A DNA stretch of 7,107 nucleotides from Robiginitomaculum sp. GTDB taxonomy: Bacteria > Pseudomonadota > Alphaproteobacteria > Caulobacterales > Maricaulaceae. The notes under the pieces are model-generated. The model was not told the DNA's origin, ran no database searches, and saw only the letters and a list, made by a program, of their open reading frames with translations. Location of the stretch: contig NVRS01000015.1 of the NCBI GenBank assembly GCA_002732685.1, positions 10,916 to 18,022 of the forward strand, written 5' to 3'. This document shows, piece after piece, positions 5,686 through 7,107 of this stretch (position 1 is its first letter; each line of letters opens with the position of its first letter). Position numbers and translations under genes: made by a program.

Positions 5686-6432
5686 ATGATAAAAATTAAA
5701 AATCTTACGACCACTGTGAATGAGGGTCAGCAAACTATCCTTAATGGGCTTAGCCTCGAAGTTCCTGCTGGCGAGGTGCATGCGATTATGGGGCCTAATG
5801 GTGCCGGTAAATCAACCTTGTCATATGCACTGACGGGCAAAGACGGCTATGACATTACGGGCGGCTCCGTGGAATATCTAGGCCAAGACTTGCTAGCTAT
5901 GGAGCCCGAGGAACGGGCGGCAGCAGGCCTGTTTTTATCCTTCCAATATCCGCTGGAAATCCCTGGCGTCCCGACCATGCATTTTTTGCGGACGGCGCTT
6001 AATGCTCAAAGAAAAGCGCGCGGCGAAGAGCCGATGTCGGCACCTGATTTTCTTAAAAAAGCGCGCAAGATTGCTACCGATCTTAAAATCAAACCAGATA
6101 TGCTGAAGCGCCCTCTTAATGTTGGATTTTCTGGCGGCGAAAAAAAGCGTATGGAAATTTTCCAAATGATGATGCTGGAACCAAAATTTATCATCATGGA
6201 CGAAACCGATTCCGGCCTTGATGTAGATGCCCTGCGTATTGTTGCTGACGGTGTTAATGCCCTGCGCGCACCTGAGCGCGGCATGTTGATCATCACTCAT
6301 TATCAGCGTCTGCTTGATTATATTGTGCCAGACCGTGTGCATGTTTTGGCAGACGGTAAAATAGTGGCCAGCGGCGATGCCGACTTCGCCAAACTGCTCG
6401 AAAAAGAAGGTTATGACAAATATGCTGCATGA
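5686..6432 (+). CDS. sufC: SufC, ABC-type ATPase of the SufBCD complex
   Basis: A 248-residue ABC ATPase of normal SufC length, with no membrane segments. Walker A is GPNGAGKST (36-44), the Q-loop glutamine is Gln87 in FLSFQYP, the signature is FSGGEKKR (148-155), Walker B is FIIMDETDSGLD (168-179) with Asp172 and catalytic Glu173, and the H-loop is His205 in IITHYQRLL. MDETDSGLDVDAL is characteristic of SufC as opposed to transporter ATPases. In the complex it dimerises on SufB and SufD and couples ATP hydrolysis to the rearrangement that allows cluster assembly. The ATG at 5686 is preceded by an A-rich leader with only a weak SD (AAGAAG), unlike the strong SDs of most other genes here. Because a 167-base gap precedes it, sufC is not translationally coupled to the upstream genes. 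Confidence 0.97.
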   Translation: MIKIKNLTTTVNEGQQTILNGLSLEVPAGEVHAIMGPNGAGKSTLSYALTGKDGYDITGGSVEYLGQDLLAMEPEERAAAGLFLSFQYPLEIPGVPTMHFLRTALNAQRKARGEEPMSAPDFLKKARKIATDLKIKPDMLKRPLNVGFSGGEKKRMEIFQMMMLEPKFIIMDETDSGLDVDALRIVADGVNALRAPERGMLIITHYQRLLDYIVPDRVHVLADGKIVASGDADFAKLLEKEGYDKYAA

Positions 6433-6445
6433 TTTCCTTAAAAAG

Positions 6446-6535
6446 TGTCATCCCGGCCAAGCCGCTCTTGCGGTACAGAGCCGGGACCTCAATGTTGAGG
6501 CAAGTACGAGGTCCCGCGTCAAGCGCGGGATGACA
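6446..6535. repeat. Palindromic intergenic repeat (90 bp) between sufC and sufD
   Basis: A perfect 10-base terminal inverted repeat bounds the element: TGTCATCCCG (6446-6455) and CGGGATGACA (6526-6535). Within it are further stems: CCCGGC (6452-6457) with GCCGGG (6480-6485), the hairpin CCGC-TCTT-GCGG (6462-6473), and CGGGACCTC (6482-6490) with GAGGTCCCG (6508-6516). Some stems exclude each other, so the RNA could fold in more than one way. The ends GTCATCCCG and CGGGATGAC, and the peptide signature SRVKRGMT read through the right part, are typical of a dispersed alphaproteobacterial palindromic repeat. It begins 14 bases after the sufC stop and ends 15 bases before the sufD SD. It differs from the repeat at 5548-5646. 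Confidence 0.68.
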
Positions 6536-6563
6536 GAGTTGTTGGTTGTTAGGAGTGTTTGCA

Positions 6564-7107
6564 ATGACTAACTCCCTCATAGAAAAATTGCCCCACCGCC
6601 GTATGGAAGCTTGGAAGTGGACGGATGTGCGCGGGTCAGTCTCGGATGAGAAATCCGGTCTTACGACCGCTTGCGCGCCTAAATTCAACTTACCGACCGG
6701 CTTGAATATTTCGCGTGAACAGGCACCGGCATCTGATACCCCAATGGGAAAATTAGCCGCTAACTTTGGAGGTGATATCTATGCTATCACCGTGCCTTTA
6801 GGGTTCAACTCATCTGAAAAATTGACGATAAGTGGTCTTGGTAATGGTCATGGGCGCATTGTCATTCGCTTAGGCGAAGGCGCACAACTTCATATGGAAG
6901 AAGTCCACGAAAGCGCTAATGCTGCATTTGTAAATCTTGACATACGGTTTGAATTAGCAAAAGGCGCCAAGCTCACCCGCACAGTCCTGCACAACGACCA
7001 TGCAGATACCACACGCATTGCGACAACCCAGATAAATGCATGGGCTCATGCCGAAATTAATCAACACAGCCTCAGTTTTGGCGCAGGGCTATCGCGGCTC
7101 GAAACAC
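6564..7107 (+). CDS. sufD: SufD, scaffold subunit of SufBCD (5' part, partial)
   Basis: The frame is open from ATG 6564 to the end of the window, giving 181 residues of a protein normally about 400 or more long. It starts MTNSLIEKLP, followed by HRRMEAWKWTDVRG (11-24), the N-terminal motif of SufD (usually LPxxRxExWxYTDL). The later part, with HMEEVHES, AKGAKLTRTVLHND and, close to the cut end, SLSFGAGLSRLE, matches the beta-helix core of SufD. SufD pairs with SufB in the SufBC2D complex and is linked to iron acquisition. The C-terminal part, with the histidine corresponding to E. coli His360 and the SufC-binding helices, lies beyond the window. A good SD, AGGAG (6551-6555), sits 8 bases upstream. 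It is separated from sufC by a 131-base gap filled mainly with a palindromic repeat. Confidence 0.94.
   Translation, partial: MTNSLIEKLPHRRMEAWKWTDVRGSVSDEKSGLTTACAPKFNLPTGLNISREQAPASDTPMGKLAANFGGDIYAITVPLGFNSSEKLTISGLGNGHGRIVIRLGEGAQLHMEEVHESANAAFVNLDIRFELAKGAKLTRTVLHNDHADTTRIATTQINAWAHAEINQHSLSFGAGLSRLET

Noticed and set aside
6377..6571. 64-residue plus-strand frame after sufC
   Set aside because: It begins inside sufC and reads through the palindromic repeat. Its peptide (for example SRVKRGMT) is the translation signature of that repeat and not a gene.

Overview
The window carries the first two thirds of an iron-sulfur cluster assembly (suf) operon with its regulator, plus two unrelated genes upstream. 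The organism looks like an alphaproteobacterium. The order regulator (iscR) - class I cysteine desulfurase - sufB - ... - sufC - sufD, with an alpha/beta hydrolase and anmK beside it, is an arrangement I know from that class. The intergenic palindromic repeats and the protein sequences fit as well. Base composition is close to 50% G+C by eye. No species can be named from the sequence alone.

Layout. Positions 1-155 hold the C-terminal end of anmK (anhydro-N-acetylmuramic acid kinase, cell-wall recycling). It meets the stop of a minus-strand alpha/beta hydrolase (152-838) tail to tail, with a 4-base overlap. A divergent intergenic region (839-1028) follows. It contains a very good match to the type 1 IscR operator, placed over the -35 element of a candidate promoter for the suf operon. 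Downstream on the plus strand are iscR (1029-1499), a class I cysteine desulfurase (1496-2632), sufB (2632-4149), a novel-looking small lipoprotein (4149-4763), a RidA-family protein (4756-5148), a small cupin (5150-5518), sufC (5686-6432) and the 5' part of sufD (6564 to the window end).

How it works together. IscR carries three cysteines and a histidine in the cluster-binding region and probably represses its own operon when Fe-S clusters are plentiful. The cysteine desulfurase supplies sulfur, and SufB, SufC and SufD form the ATP-driven scaffold on which the cluster is built. From iscR to the cupin the genes overlap or nearly touch, so they are almost certainly co-transcribed and translationally coupled.

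The unusual part is the three-gene block lipoprotein-RidA-cupin between sufB and sufC. It is not part of the core Suf machinery, yet it is fused into the operon by start/stop overlaps. The only two long gaps in the operon (cupin-sufC and sufC-sufD) are each filled by a different short palindromic repeat of about 90-100 bp with imperfect or perfect terminal inverted repeats. No tRNA, rRNA, CRISPR array, insertion sequence or convincing intrinsic terminator was seen.
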